64,000 nt of DNA from Gracilaria domingensis (Eukaryota > Rhodophyta > Florideophyceae > Gracilariales > Gracilariaceae), in contig VCMS01000051.1 in assembly GCA_022539475.1 (NCBI GenBank), positions 62,001 through 126,000 of the forward strand. Direction: 5' to 3'. How positions within the stretch are numbered: position 1 is the first letter of the stretch; every line of letters begins with the position of its first letter. The notes below the pieces were generated by a model that worked only from the letters and a program-made list of their open reading frames with translations, made no database searches and was not told the DNA's origin. This document shows, piece after piece, positions 10,314 to 19,417 of the stretch. Position numbers and translations under genes: made by a program.

Positions 10314-13148
10314 CTAGGAGGCCTTGGAAGACCCACGGCCACGTCCGCGTCCACGACTGGTTCCACGACCGCGACCACGTCCACGGGAGGTCCTGCGCGA
10401 CGAAGCGGAACCTCCACGACCAGAGAAAACCGACATAGGTCCGGCGGAGCTTCCGCCCCCGCCGCTAGGCGCGCTTGCTGGCGCGCCACCACTTGGTAGG
10501 GGAGCAGAAGCAACAGGCACCGCAGGGGTACCACTGCTAACCACCGGCATGGTATTCGCAGGACCAGTGGGTGGATGGAAGGAAGGCGGCAAGCTAGTCG
10601 GAGGGATACCACTAGAGGTCGGAGGAGCGAGACCACTAGACGGTCCTGCACCAGGTGCCAGACCAGGAGGCGCTCCAACTCCCGAAGGCCCAGGACCAGC
10701 AAGTGTCATCGGAGCGCTGGACGACGACGGAAGCGGAGCCGAACGGAAACCAGTTTGGAAACCACTTGGTGCTCCCGCCCCAGTACTTGCTGGAGGAAGA
10801 GGAACGTTATGAGCACTAAGCGGTGTATGGAAGGGTGCCGAAGGATTGACACCAGGAGGTCCACCAGGCGGTTGATACGTTCCGAGACCACCAAAGCCTA
10901 CCATCTCGGTCGCAGGCGCCTGAGACGCTGGGGCGTACGGGTTGAAACTTTCTACAGGGGGTCGATGTAACGGCGCATGGCCTTCCACGAAGTTGCTCAG
11001 CTGACCGACATAGGCAGTCACCTCACGGTAAAGATTGCGCTGGAAGTAGTCGCGGAACTGCCGCAACTCGCTTGTACGCCGCTCATGGTGAGCGACCACT
11101 GGGAGTAAGTTTGTCAAGGTATCCACCGCGGTGAGGATGTCGTTTGGACCAGGACGGTTGAAATGCACCATCGACGCGTGGTTGAGACGCGCCAGAGCGC
11201 TCCGAATCGCACCGCTGTCACCACCTGGGGGTACCGGGTTTACCGGGAGCGACTGAAAACCAACGCGGAGAGACCCATGGGTCCCCCGGCCGGGGAGGTC
11301 CGCCGCTGCGTGAGTAGTGGGAGGACCACTAGGGGTGGGAGCCGCCACACTGGTAGGGGGAGTGGCCTGCACGGGAGCCGACGGAGTCAATGCAGGGGAC
11401 TCATAGTTTTCGGCGGCCACCATCATGGTATCGTCGTCACCAAAAGGGTCCTCGCCAGCAACATGCTGGTTCTGCAAGGGCACTATGCTCTGTACCTCAG
11501 AGTCATAGACGTCCCAATCTTGATGGTCGCTCCAATTGTGGTTATCAACAGCCGTGAGGTAGTTTTCGAGTTGCTGAGAAGTATACTTCGTACCTTCCAC
11601 AATGGCGGCAAGCCCCAGCGCACGAATGTCTCCAATGACATCAGTCGGGATGTGGAAGATACGACCAACTGGTTGAGTACCGCTGATGCCGACAGCCTTG
11701 TCAGGACAGCGGGTGTCCCAGGTCACACCTTCCACGGATGCCTGAAGGGCGAGAATCGCCACCATAACGGCCCATTCGCTATGCGCAACCGACCAAACGG
11801 CGTACGCATTGTTCCTTTCGAGGACGATGCTACTTCCAAAGTACGCTAGAACCGGAGGGGTCGGCACCTCCAACCACTGGCAAACTTCGTAGTGATCCCA
11901 CCAAGACGGTCGGCTCACATACCACGAACGGCGGTTCTGGTCGCTCTGTGACCAGTATTCAACGTTGTGGAAGATGTGCATCGTGCGCGTACGACCATGA
12001 CGGTGACGGACCCGGCTCTCGGCCATCGCATCGGTCGCCCACGTGCCACGGTCTGTCCAGTAGTTGGTGTCTAAAGGGCGTTCGAACGCCACGTAGTCGA
12101 GGTTCACCTCGAGGTGACCAGTTGGTTCGTCCAGACGGTGGGTGATATCGACCAAGCGGCGGAAGTAATGGACCTCCCCGTCGCATCGGATGAACGGGAG
12201 GTCCAACGGAATGGCCACTGGGATGTAGTAGAGGAACTTCCTGTGCCTCTGCCGTGCGTGGAAGCACTGAGGACGACCAAATCGGTTCTGCTTCTCACCC
12301 TGATGGGGTGGCGGAGGAGCCATCGGCACAGCCTCCAGAGGGCGACAATCCCAGCGGGCGATGGCGCTGTACTGCGAGAGTGCCATATGACGGAACCGCA
12401 AGGGACAGAACGAGGAGCTGATATGAAACGGACAGTTCCCGAGAGCGACCATTTCGGCGGAGATGTAGGCAAACCGGGCGCCATAATGGGCGTGCGGCTG
12501 CCCATGTGTCCTGTTAAGATCGTGCGGGGTGAGCTTCTGAGCCTCCACCGTTCCGACGACTGCCAAGGGGTTGATGTTGCTGGGACCAGCAGCGGCGGCA
12601 TAAGGATCATAGCCGCCGCCACGACCGTATGGATCCTGGCGAGCCCGGGGGCTAGCCCGAGTGGTCGGCTTGAAAATGCCGCCGCCACGCCCGCGGGCTA
12701 CCCCAGGGGTCTTCCCAGACATCCTCGACGCCGCAAGAACCTCGCGGACCGAGCTGGTGGTCGGTGGTGACGGAGATACATCAGAGGTGGAGCAGCCCCT
12801 TTTAGGGTTGTAATGCGGCTCCTCGCGCACCACGAGGGTCTCGGCTTCCAGAGCGCCGACGCCCGATGGAAGGGAATCCGGCGTGCCGGTTTGGATTAGG
12901 CCACGGCGACGTGGCGAGTCCACCAACTGGTAATTGGGCGCGTGAGGAGCGCCGGCATCAGAAGCGCGCCCCGCAGCGGTCAGGACGGGGGACACGCAGA
13001 CGTTATCCCCGTCCACGCAGCGCTCGAAGGTCATAGACCACCCCGTAGCGGAGGTCCACCGTTCACCCATGAGGTTCGGAGTCGTGCAGCGGAAACGCCA
13101 CGGAGGACGGTGACCAAGACAGTAAGAGACGCAGAACACACAACCCAC
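10314..13148 (-). CDS. Long antisense ORF inside the LTR element, unknown product
   Basis: Fossil element part. A frame of 944 codons runs opposite to gag-pol, between the end of pol and the 3' LTR; the true start may be internal. The N-terminal third is Ser/Pro/Gly-rich. The middle (residues about 200-540) is a globular-looking segment rich in Trp, Tyr and His (SWWDHYEVCQWLEV; YYIPVAIPLDLPFI). A helical stretch follows (about 665-750), then a Pro/Gly/Ser linker, and the end is an RG-repeat tail (SRGRGRGRG type) typical of RNA binding. I do not recognise the globular part. Extra antisense ORFs in this position are known from some plant gypsy elements. The length and the structured composition argue that it was under coding selection. 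Confidence 0.6.
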   Translation of the reverse strand: MGCVFCVSYCLGHRPPWRFRCTTPNLMGERWTSATGWSMTFERCVDGDNVCVSPVLTAAGRASDAGAPHAPNYQLVDSPRRRGLIQTGTPDSLPSGVGALEAETLVVREEPHYNPKRGCSTSDVSPSPPTTSSVREVLAASRMSGKTPGVARGRGGGIFKPTTRASPRARQDPYGRGGGYDPYAAAAGPSNINPLAVVGTVEAQKLTPHDLNRTHGQPHAHYGARFAYISAEMVALGNCPFHISSSFCPLRFRHMALSQYSAIARWDCRPLEAVPMAPPPPHQGEKQNRFGRPQCFHARQRHRKFLYYIPVAIPLDLPFIRCDGEVHYFRRLVDITHRLDEPTGHLEVNLDYVAFERPLDTNYWTDRGTWATDAMAESRVRHRHGRTRTMHIFHNVEYWSQSDQNRRSWYVSRPSWWDHYEVCQWLEVPTPPVLAYFGSSIVLERNNAYAVWSVAHSEWAVMVAILALQASVEGVTWDTRCPDKAVGISGTQPVGRIFHIPTDVIGDIRALGLAAIVEGTKYTSQQLENYLTAVDNHNWSDHQDWDVYDSEVQSIVPLQNQHVAGEDPFGDDDTMMVAAENYESPALTPSAPVQATPPTSVAAPTPSGPPTTHAAADLPGRGTHGSLRVGFQSLPVNPVPPGGDSGAIRSALARLNHASMVHFNRPGPNDILTAVDTLTNLLPVVAHHERRTSELRQFRDYFQRNLYREVTAYVGQLSNFVEGHAPLHRPPVESFNPYAPASQAPATEMVGFGGLGTYQPPGGPPGVNPSAPFHTPLSAHNVPLPPASTGAGAPSGFQTGFRSAPLPSSSSAPMTLAGPGPSGVGAPPGLAPGAGPSSGLAPPTSSGIPPTSLPPSFHPPTGPANTMPVVSSGTPAVPVASAPLPSGGAPASAPSGGGGSSAGPMSVFSGRGGSASSRRTSRGRGRGRGTSRGRGRGRGSSKAS

Positions 13149-13620
13149 AAGGGAGCGAACCGACAGGGAGGAGCGGACACCGAACCAAGAAGGTCAAGGC
13201 GAGCCGGCGCAAGATGAGACCCACCAAGAGGAAAGCGCGGACAGCTTCGCGACCCGCGAAAGGAGGTACCGCTAGGAGAGAGGTTTAGAGGCGGTCAGAG
13301 ACCGACGATAGGAAGAAGAGGAGGACGACCAATGGGTATATTCGGCGCCGATCACCGCAAGGTCGCTCAAGCCGCGCGTTCGTTGCACAAGGCGTGCCGA
13401 CCTATTAGGAGTGGCACTGGCAGAGAGCGCGACCACGCGGGTGTGCAATCAACGCACTCGAGACCCCCACCTTCGAGGGATACCCCGCTACAAGCGCCGT
13501 GCCGCGCCATGACGAGCGCTCCGCGACGGGGGACGGCTCTGACCATTCGGTGAAGGAGCGACAGACGCCGGCGGATCTGTACAGCCACGGGGCGTGCCTG
13601 TCGGTAAAACGGGGGTCTGC

Positions 13621-14186
13621 AGTATAGATCGCCGGATCAACGGGGGCTCCACAAGACCAAGTGGTGACCTTTCGGGCCTCTGGGCACGTGTGTCAACTGT
13701 ACCACATGAGACGCTCAAGCAAAGGCATGGCAAGGACTCATTAGTTTATTTTCGTTAATTTAGATTTAATATTTACTAGGTAGTGTAGATATGTGGCCGG
13801 GGTGGTGCACCACAAATGCACCTCCCGGTGGCCCACGTGGTACTAGGTCCATGAGAGCCCGAGGGGCGCTCGGATGTACTAAACCCCCGAGACGCCAATC
13901 TCCCACACCAAATGGTAAAGACAAGCACCAACTAGGCTAATTTGACACCAGTTTGGTTCTACAGTCACCAAATGGCAAGTCTTGTAGTCTTCTAATAGTT
14001 TTGCTGACCTCGAGGGTTATACGTGCCAGCCGCACAACAGTGTAGGCGTACTTACCCCTGGGTCACCGTTCACTATAGAAAACGGCAGGTGCTGCCGACC
14101 TATTAGGTGTCACGCGTTTTATTCTTCCATAGGGTCGAAGTCACGCAGGGCTCCGCACTAGCAGCTCGCACAAATCGATTTTACCA
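13621..14186 (+). repeat. 3' LTR of the chromovirus-type element
   Basis: Direct copy of 2865-3430, of identical length. It is preceded by a short purine-rich tract (aaaacggggg) that could prime plus-strand synthesis. It ends cgattttacca. The following cctct does not match the bases before the 5' LTR, so no target duplication is visible. Confidence 0.9.
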
Positions 14187-14431
14187 CCTCTACGTACCAC
14201 AATCGGCGAACAAGTCACAGTTTAGTTTGCAAAATCCATGAAATTACATGCCTGGCTTGCTGTTCTTCGAATGTTCTTGCGGAATTCGAACTTCTCATGC
14301 GTAGTAATTATTATGTTGAAAATCTTCTGCAACATCGTGTCACGCCTGTGGAGCGGAGTTCCAGGCCAAAAGCGCCGAACAAAATGATTTGATCTGGGAG
14401 CGAGGTCGAGCTGCTCACCTTTGGTAAGAGG

Positions 14432-15109
14432 ATGACCAAGTTGGCAGCAATGACCACCAATACTAGAAAGAAGGCGGCAAAAGCAAAGGGATGGAGTTCG
14501 AAAGCCACAGTGGACGCATCAAACAATAAAAATGAAGCGAGTTATAGTGTCTCGGAATGGCCGGAAATAGATAGTGGCGTTGACTGGGAGGCGTTAGAAG
14601 ACTTGCCGATCGCTTACTGGCCGCGAAAGTCAGCTGTCGCAAAGGGAGTTGGTTATGTTCATCAACATGCCAACTCCAATCTGAACGCGGCGCAGGCTCT
14701 AGTTGAGCTTTCGGACGGCTGTAGTGGGCGAAACGGAGTCTTGAGTTACTCCATCCAAATTGCGCCACTACTGAAAAATGATTGGGGCTCTGGAGAGTGT
14801 GGATGCAGCAATATCGCTGTTCTTGAGCCAATAAATGGTTGTTTTGCACCTCACGATAAGTGTACCAAATTAAGCGAGAAGGCTACCATGCATATTACCT
14901 TCAATGCAGTACACAGTTCACGAAAACATGTGCTCAGCTCCATCGCTCAACTTCAGTGGTCCTTTTGGATTCGAACTTCATCCCGAGTGAGGCAAAGTTT
15001 GAATCCTCATTTCCCTATGAAAGATAGTGAGATGCTCTCTTCCTGTGGAAAGCATTGTACTGCTGTCTTCTTTGTGCCGTCATCTTTGCTTGCACTTTGC
15101 CAAGGGTGA
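14432..15109 (+). CDS. Uncharacterised 225-codon ORF just past the LTR element
   Basis: I do not recognise this frame. It opens with a lysine/alanine-rich stretch (TNTRKKAAKAKGW) like the tail of pogo-type transposases, so its first 30 codons may be the displaced end of relic B. The remainder has an acidic/Trp segment (SEWPEIDSGVDWEALEDL) and a Cys-containing part (GECGCSNIAVLEPINGCF), but no known domain. It stops just before the mTERF frame. It may be a transposon-derived or chance frame rather than a host gene. Confidence 0.3.
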   Translation: MTKLAAMTTNTRKKAAKAKGWSSKATVDASNNKNEASYSVSEWPEIDSGVDWEALEDLPIAYWPRKSAVAKGVGYVHQHANSNLNAAQALVELSDGCSGRNGVLSYSIQIAPLLKNDWGSGECGCSNIAVLEPINGCFAPHDKCTKLSEKATMHITFNAVHSSRKHVLSSIAQLQWSFWIRTSSRVRQSLNPHFPMKDSEMLSSCGKHCTAVFFVPSSLLALCQG

Positions 15110-15216
15110 ACAATCTCCAGACCTGATTGCGAACTGCAACTCAAATACGGTTTACATCGTGCCCTCATGCACTATGTTGTACTGTTTGTGCGACGGATGA
15201 CACGCAGAACCCTATC

Positions 15217-16875
15217 ATGAATCTTAACAGACGCCCAGCTGACGGAAGAGAAGACATTGTGGCCACGCTCCTCGGAACTGGGAGGAACTCTGTTGTTTTT
15301 GTACCAGAGTACATATCTGGTGTACTGACTATGCCTCTTGCCTTCTGTTCTTTCTTTCTGGGGAACTTCTTCTCCAAATCGTTGAATCCCAACCCAAACA
15401 TCCGAACCACGAAATGCGCTATACCCTACTTTACACCCGCTGAGGCCTGTGCACGATCCATCGGAAGCTCCAAACACCATAATCGAGTTGCAGATATCGA
15501 AGCCAAATTAGGCTCTTTAGGCGCCCGTTATCCTGCGGAACAAGTTCGCGCTGCGCTTTCTTTGCAAGAAACTCACGTGCATGACACCTGGCCGCTATTG
15601 CTGTCTGTTCTAAGCGATCATGGGTTTACCAATATGACTTTATCGCGGATTGTCTCGAAACTTGGAGTTATATCGCTTCTTAATGTATCACCTGCCTCCG
15701 CTTCAAATCTTTTCCATCTCTTTGATAAGTATTTAAGGTTGAGTAGTCAAGAGCAAAAGCGGATCCTTTCCAATGTTCCTCACGTTCTTGAAAGGGACAT
15801 ACATCTAATCACTGCTACGTTGCAGGGGTTGCACGACCTCGGAATGCAGCTCAAAGATGTTCGGCGTGTCGTCATGAGATTCCCTAATATTCTTCTTCTG
15901 CATCGTTCCTCGGTATTGCGTCTAGCACAGTTTCTACAAAGTTCGCCCATGTTCTTTCCAGAATACAAAGTTCGGTCATTTCTCTGTCGCCATCCATGGA
16001 CCTTCTCTCATGATATTGACACCCTTATTGCTCCGAGTATAGACTGGCTAACCGAGTACGTTTTGCTCAAAGCCCAAAAACCTGATATCGCTCAGCTAAT
16101 TGTTTCTGCCCCGGGCATTCTTGGTATGAAACGAGCAAGTCTTCACTCCGTTATGCGACTTTTAGAAATTGAGGTTCGTCTGAAAGAGAAAGACCGAAGG
16201 TCGGTAATAAACCGGCATCCAAGACTTCTCGTTTGCTCTCCCGAGAAGCAGTTGAGACCAGTTTTGAATTTCTTACTGCTCAATTTAAGACTCAGATATA
16301 ACGAACGGCGCAAGATCGTCAGAGCGTTTCCGCACATATTAACTCTGGATATGGATCAAAAGTTAATGCCAGTTGTGGACTTCTTTGTACATCGAGGTGC
16401 CTCTAATGTGTCACGATTAGTCAAACTATTTCCCCCAATACTATGCAATGATCTTCAGACGAATACGGTTCCCAAAGTGGATTATTTTATGCGTGAACTT
16501 GGTCTCCCTATGGATGAAATCTTGAAGTTCCCAGCTTGCTTTTCATACGACTTGGCATCTCGAATCATACCTAGAACTCAGTTTGTTCAAAGAATGGGTT
16601 GCTCCGTGCTGGACTTCGGCCTCAATCGCAGTATTTCTTCATCGGATGAAGAATTCTGCCGATTTCTTCACGTACAACTTCACAGCTATGTATCATTTTC
16701 TAAGGCATGTGCGAGAGCTGTCGAAGACAAAATTCACATAGAGAAGGTAGATATCGGCAAAGAAGGTCGAAATGTGACGATAGATATAAATGAAGTGGGA
16801 CAGAAGTCCTATACCACTGGGAAAAGTATTACACCAACAGCTGAAACCATGGAAAATCTTCAAGGCGCGGATTGA
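15217..16875 (+). CDS. mTERF-family organelle protein
   Basis: A 552-aa protein if started at the first ATG (15217); the frame is open upstream to 15127. From about residue 80 to 480 it is built of repeating helix pairs with the mTERF signature, a leucine-rich helix then a hydrophobic-Pro step (VVMRFPNILLLH, VSAPGILGMK, INRHPRLLVCS, VRAFPHILTLD, VKLFPPILCND). mTERF proteins form a nucleic-acid-binding superhelix that acts in transcription, splicing or ribosome assembly in mitochondria or plastids. The N-terminus has few acidic residues and a hydrophobic patch, consistent with organelle targeting, but which organelle cannot be told. The C-terminal 70 residues are not family-typical. It lies just downstream of the mobile-element block and appears intact. 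Confidence 0.85.
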   Translation: MNLNRRPADGREDIVATLLGTGRNSVVFVPEYISGVLTMPLAFCSFFLGNFFSKSLNPNPNIRTTKCAIPYFTPAEACARSIGSSKHHNRVADIEAKLGSLGARYPAEQVRAALSLQETHVHDTWPLLLSVLSDHGFTNMTLSRIVSKLGVISLLNVSPASASNLFHLFDKYLRLSSQEQKRILSNVPHVLERDIHLITATLQGLHDLGMQLKDVRRVVMRFPNILLLHRSSVLRLAQFLQSSPMFFPEYKVRSFLCRHPWTFSHDIDTLIAPSIDWLTEYVLLKAQKPDIAQLIVSAPGILGMKRASLHSVMRLLEIEVRLKEKDRRSVINRHPRLLVCSPEKQLRPVLNFLLLNLRLRYNERRKIVRAFPHILTLDMDQKLMPVVDFFVHRGASNVSRLVKLFPPILCNDLQTNTVPKVDYFMRELGLPMDEILKFPACFSYDLASRIIPRTQFVQRMGCSVLDFGLNRSISSSDEEFCRFLHVQLHSYVSFSKACARAVEDKIHIEKVDIGKEGRNVTIDINEVGQKSYTTGKSITPTAETMENLQGAD

Positions 16876-17759
16876 GTCTTCCATGCTGCTATGCTAGTGC
16901 CAAATGTCTCTTGTTCGACGAAACCATGATGGATAAGAAAGAGCTGATGATGGGAAATTTGATTCAGCTCGTACAATTCAGCTCCAGCTCTTGTTTCTGC
17001 TTTTCTCTGGAGAAGGGGCCACACCGGAGGAGCAGTGGTCTTCTGGAATTACTACTGCGTGGCCCATGCCGACTCTTCAAATCAACAATGTACCTGGTGG
17101 CACGAGATGTATTTCCCGAACGCTATATGTGTACGGAAAAAGCTGTTCTCCCAACGGGAAACCTAACAGACGAAGTCGTGTCACAGAATCCCATGAAGGG
17201 CGAGAACAACTAATGTTGGTGTGCTAGGCTGATCACAACATGAGTCTCTGCGCGTCTATAGGGTTTTGGCGTCATCCTTGTACGTGTACCAAAGTTATCT
17301 CTTTGTGTCCGGATGGTACACTCTTTCAGGAAAACCTTCAAGATGCTGTCTGCTGTGAACGTTTTGAACACGGCGCAAACCGTCACTCGATGTACAGAGT
17401 AACGCATATAATCATACATGATGCATCTATCGGATGCATGGACCTTGTCTTACACACTTACGCACTTTTTGAAATCATCATGGGGAACACGTAACTGTGG
17501 ATATGATACCAGACAAAAGTTGTGGTTTGAATCAGAAAATGCTGGTCATTGTAGAAATGTATTCGACGTGGAAACTAGTTGCTCTTTGCTGACAACAGAT
17601 TTTGAAGCCAGGTAGTATTACTGCCTACCTTCTTCCATTTTCACTGCCTCTGAACCTTAAAGCTGTGCTCAAAGAAATTTTTGACGTCATGCATGAACTT
17701 GCTGAGTTCTAAGGAAATTCAGAAAGTCATTCGGTTGCTCGTAACTGACAAGCATCACC
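16876..17759. other. Intergenic, no gene recognised
   Basis: About 880 bp between the mTERF gene and the EF-hand gene. Short frames on both strands have no domain pattern and no consistent splice signals that I could join. It probably holds the mTERF 3' UTR and the promoter of the EF-hand gene. Confidence 0.5.
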
Positions 17760-18701
17760 ATGTCAAAGGATGCGAAACTCGGCGGAATAGCATCAGATCT
17801 GCACTCACTGTTCGTAAAGCTCGCTTCGGCATGCTTGAAAGAAGAACCCCACGACGTAGAACAGTTTTGCCTTCATTGGCTCGCAGGTCGTCGTGGTTTG
17901 GATCTTGAAAGTGAGCTTGCAATTACGCGAGTTCATAGCGGTGATTTTCAAGAAGACAAGAAATCGAAGTCAAAGTCAAAGAAAAACCGCAACCGCGGCA
18001 GAAAGAACGGGAAGAAAGCTAGTAACGTGGAAGATTATACAACTGATGACGACCACAATCCTGGTGAACTGTTTCACACCGATGATGATTCTAAGGACTC
18101 TGAGTCTGGAGCTGAAACTCTTGGACGCGTTAAAACAGTTGCAGAGGATGCTCAATTAAGCGCCTCTTCTTGTTCTCTCTTTTCGACAGCTGTCATATCT
18201 GATCAAGAACTCGACCGCAGGACTGAGTTGTATCGAAAAGATAGACGAATGAAGAGTTTATTCCGTGCTTGGGATGGTGATGGTAGTGGAAAGGTTGATT
18301 TCGTTGAACTGGTTCTTGCTCTTCACAAATTTGAAGACGTAGCAAGTGCGGGAATCGATATACAAGTTGCATCTGATGCTTTAGTTCAGTTCGTAGAATC
18401 CGACAGTGAACGTGAACTGAATTTGACAGAGTTCACTAGAGTTATCATTCTGTTCGCTCTCAATAACTTCCACGCAGACTTTGAAAGCGTGGCCGATCAC
18501 ATGCTCGCAGTTGCAACAAGTACAAGTGAAGCCGCAGTCTTGCGAGCTGCCTGCGGGGCTGATGTGAGTGACATTCAAGCAGCAGATAAGGAAGAACAAG
18601 AATTTCTACGAGAAGCCGCGTTGGGCATGGAGCAGCATGTGACGCATAACATTCAAAAGTTGCGTGAGCAGCGAACCCCTCGCAACTCACAAGCGTCCTA
18701 G
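17760..18701 (+). CDS. RIIa-like dimerisation domain plus EF-hand protein
   Basis: A 313-aa protein starting at ATG 17760. Residues 13-50 (LHSLFVKLASACLKEEPHDVEQF) match the pattern of the RIIa/Dpy-30-type dimerisation-docking helices found in PKA regulatory subunits and sperm or ciliary proteins. A lysine-rich linker (KKSKSKSKKNRNRGRK) and an acidic stretch follow. An EF-hand is clear at about residues 172-183 (DGDGSGKVDFVE: Asp-1, Asp-3, Ser-5, Glu-12). A second, degenerate hand follows near ESDSERELNLTEF. The C-terminus is helical. The combination suggests a calcium-responsive scaffold or dimeric adaptor; its target is unknown. The EF-hand is seen directly; RIIa is pattern inference. Confidence 0.75.
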   Translation: MSKDAKLGGIASDLHSLFVKLASACLKEEPHDVEQFCLHWLAGRRGLDLESELAITRVHSGDFQEDKKSKSKSKKNRNRGRKNGKKASNVEDYTTDDDHNPGELFHTDDDSKDSESGAETLGRVKTVAEDAQLSASSCSLFSTAVISDQELDRRTELYRKDRRMKSLFRAWDGDGSGKVDFVELVLALHKFEDVASAGIDIQVASDALVQFVESDSERELNLTEFTRVIILFALNNFHADFESVADHMLAVATSTSEAAVLRAACGADVSDIQAADKEEQEFLREAALGMEQHVTHNIQKLREQRTPRNSQAS

Positions 18702-19417
18702 AAGGAACGGACATATCTGGGGCTGGGGTTGTCATTTATTGCTTGAGATGAGGAATGACAAGATATTCTGCAGAGCTCATGTCATGTTAAGTTTAAGCTA
18801 AAGATTATCTGCCATACCTCATACTGTTTCAACATTAAAGTTGAAGCCTCCCCTCTTGCACTACACAACGCATATGCATAAACACACTACAAGTTCTTGC
18901 CTTGAACGAAGCTGTTCTGCTTTGACTTACATGGCCCAAAGTACTGGTTTACTCCGTTTTAGAGCGTTATTTGAACTGAATCGCTGTACAAGAAGTAGTA
19001 GTTGAACTATTACACCCGTAGGAGAGAGATGTATATTTGTTCGTTGGTTCTTCTGCAAGTCATCATCTTTCGAAGATATGTTTAAGTGTGAATTCAGTAC
19101 CGAAGGCATCTGTAATAATACGTCATCTGGCGGAAAAGAAACCAACAGCAAATACCGATTTTTCTTGGATCATTTTAGGTCGCCTTCGCTGGAGTATTCG
19201 AGGGGCGAGTCACCTTGATAAGATACTAGGACATTTTGCCAGCTTTGCTGCAAACAAATGCTTCGGCTTTCATTCGCTCAAGCATTGATCTCTACAGAGC
19301 TTAGAGGAATACCTACATTTCTTTCAAACCCCGCGGACAACCCTCTGAATACTGTTATAGTCGTGAACTATGGGGGGAACCGTCACGATGAGCAGCGATT
19401 GAGCACGTCGAAGTAGA
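18702..19417. other. Intergenic, no gene recognised
   Basis: About 715 bp, AT-richer than its neighbours, presumably a 3' UTR and the promoter of the BEACH gene. Nothing specific identified. Confidence 0.5.

Larger units (their letters stand above)
2865..14186 (+). mobile_element. Ty3/gypsy chromovirus-type LTR retrotransposon with an extra antisense ORF
   Basis: An element of about 11.3 kb bounded by 566-bp direct LTRs. In order: 5' LTR, gag-like region, protease, reverse transcriptase, RNase H, integrase, a C-terminal chromodomain (so a chromovirus), a 3.3-kb module holding a long ORF on the other strand, and the 3' LTR. It looks largely whole. Pol is one long open frame, while the gag-protease part lies in more than one frame, so at most a few breaks or family-type frame changes. 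LTR comparison by hand gives about 36 mismatches in 566 positions and no indels, so the insertion is not recent; dating needs a local rate. A short purine tract (about 13604-13615) precedes the 3' LTR. I could not find a clear target-site duplication. Confidence 0.93.
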
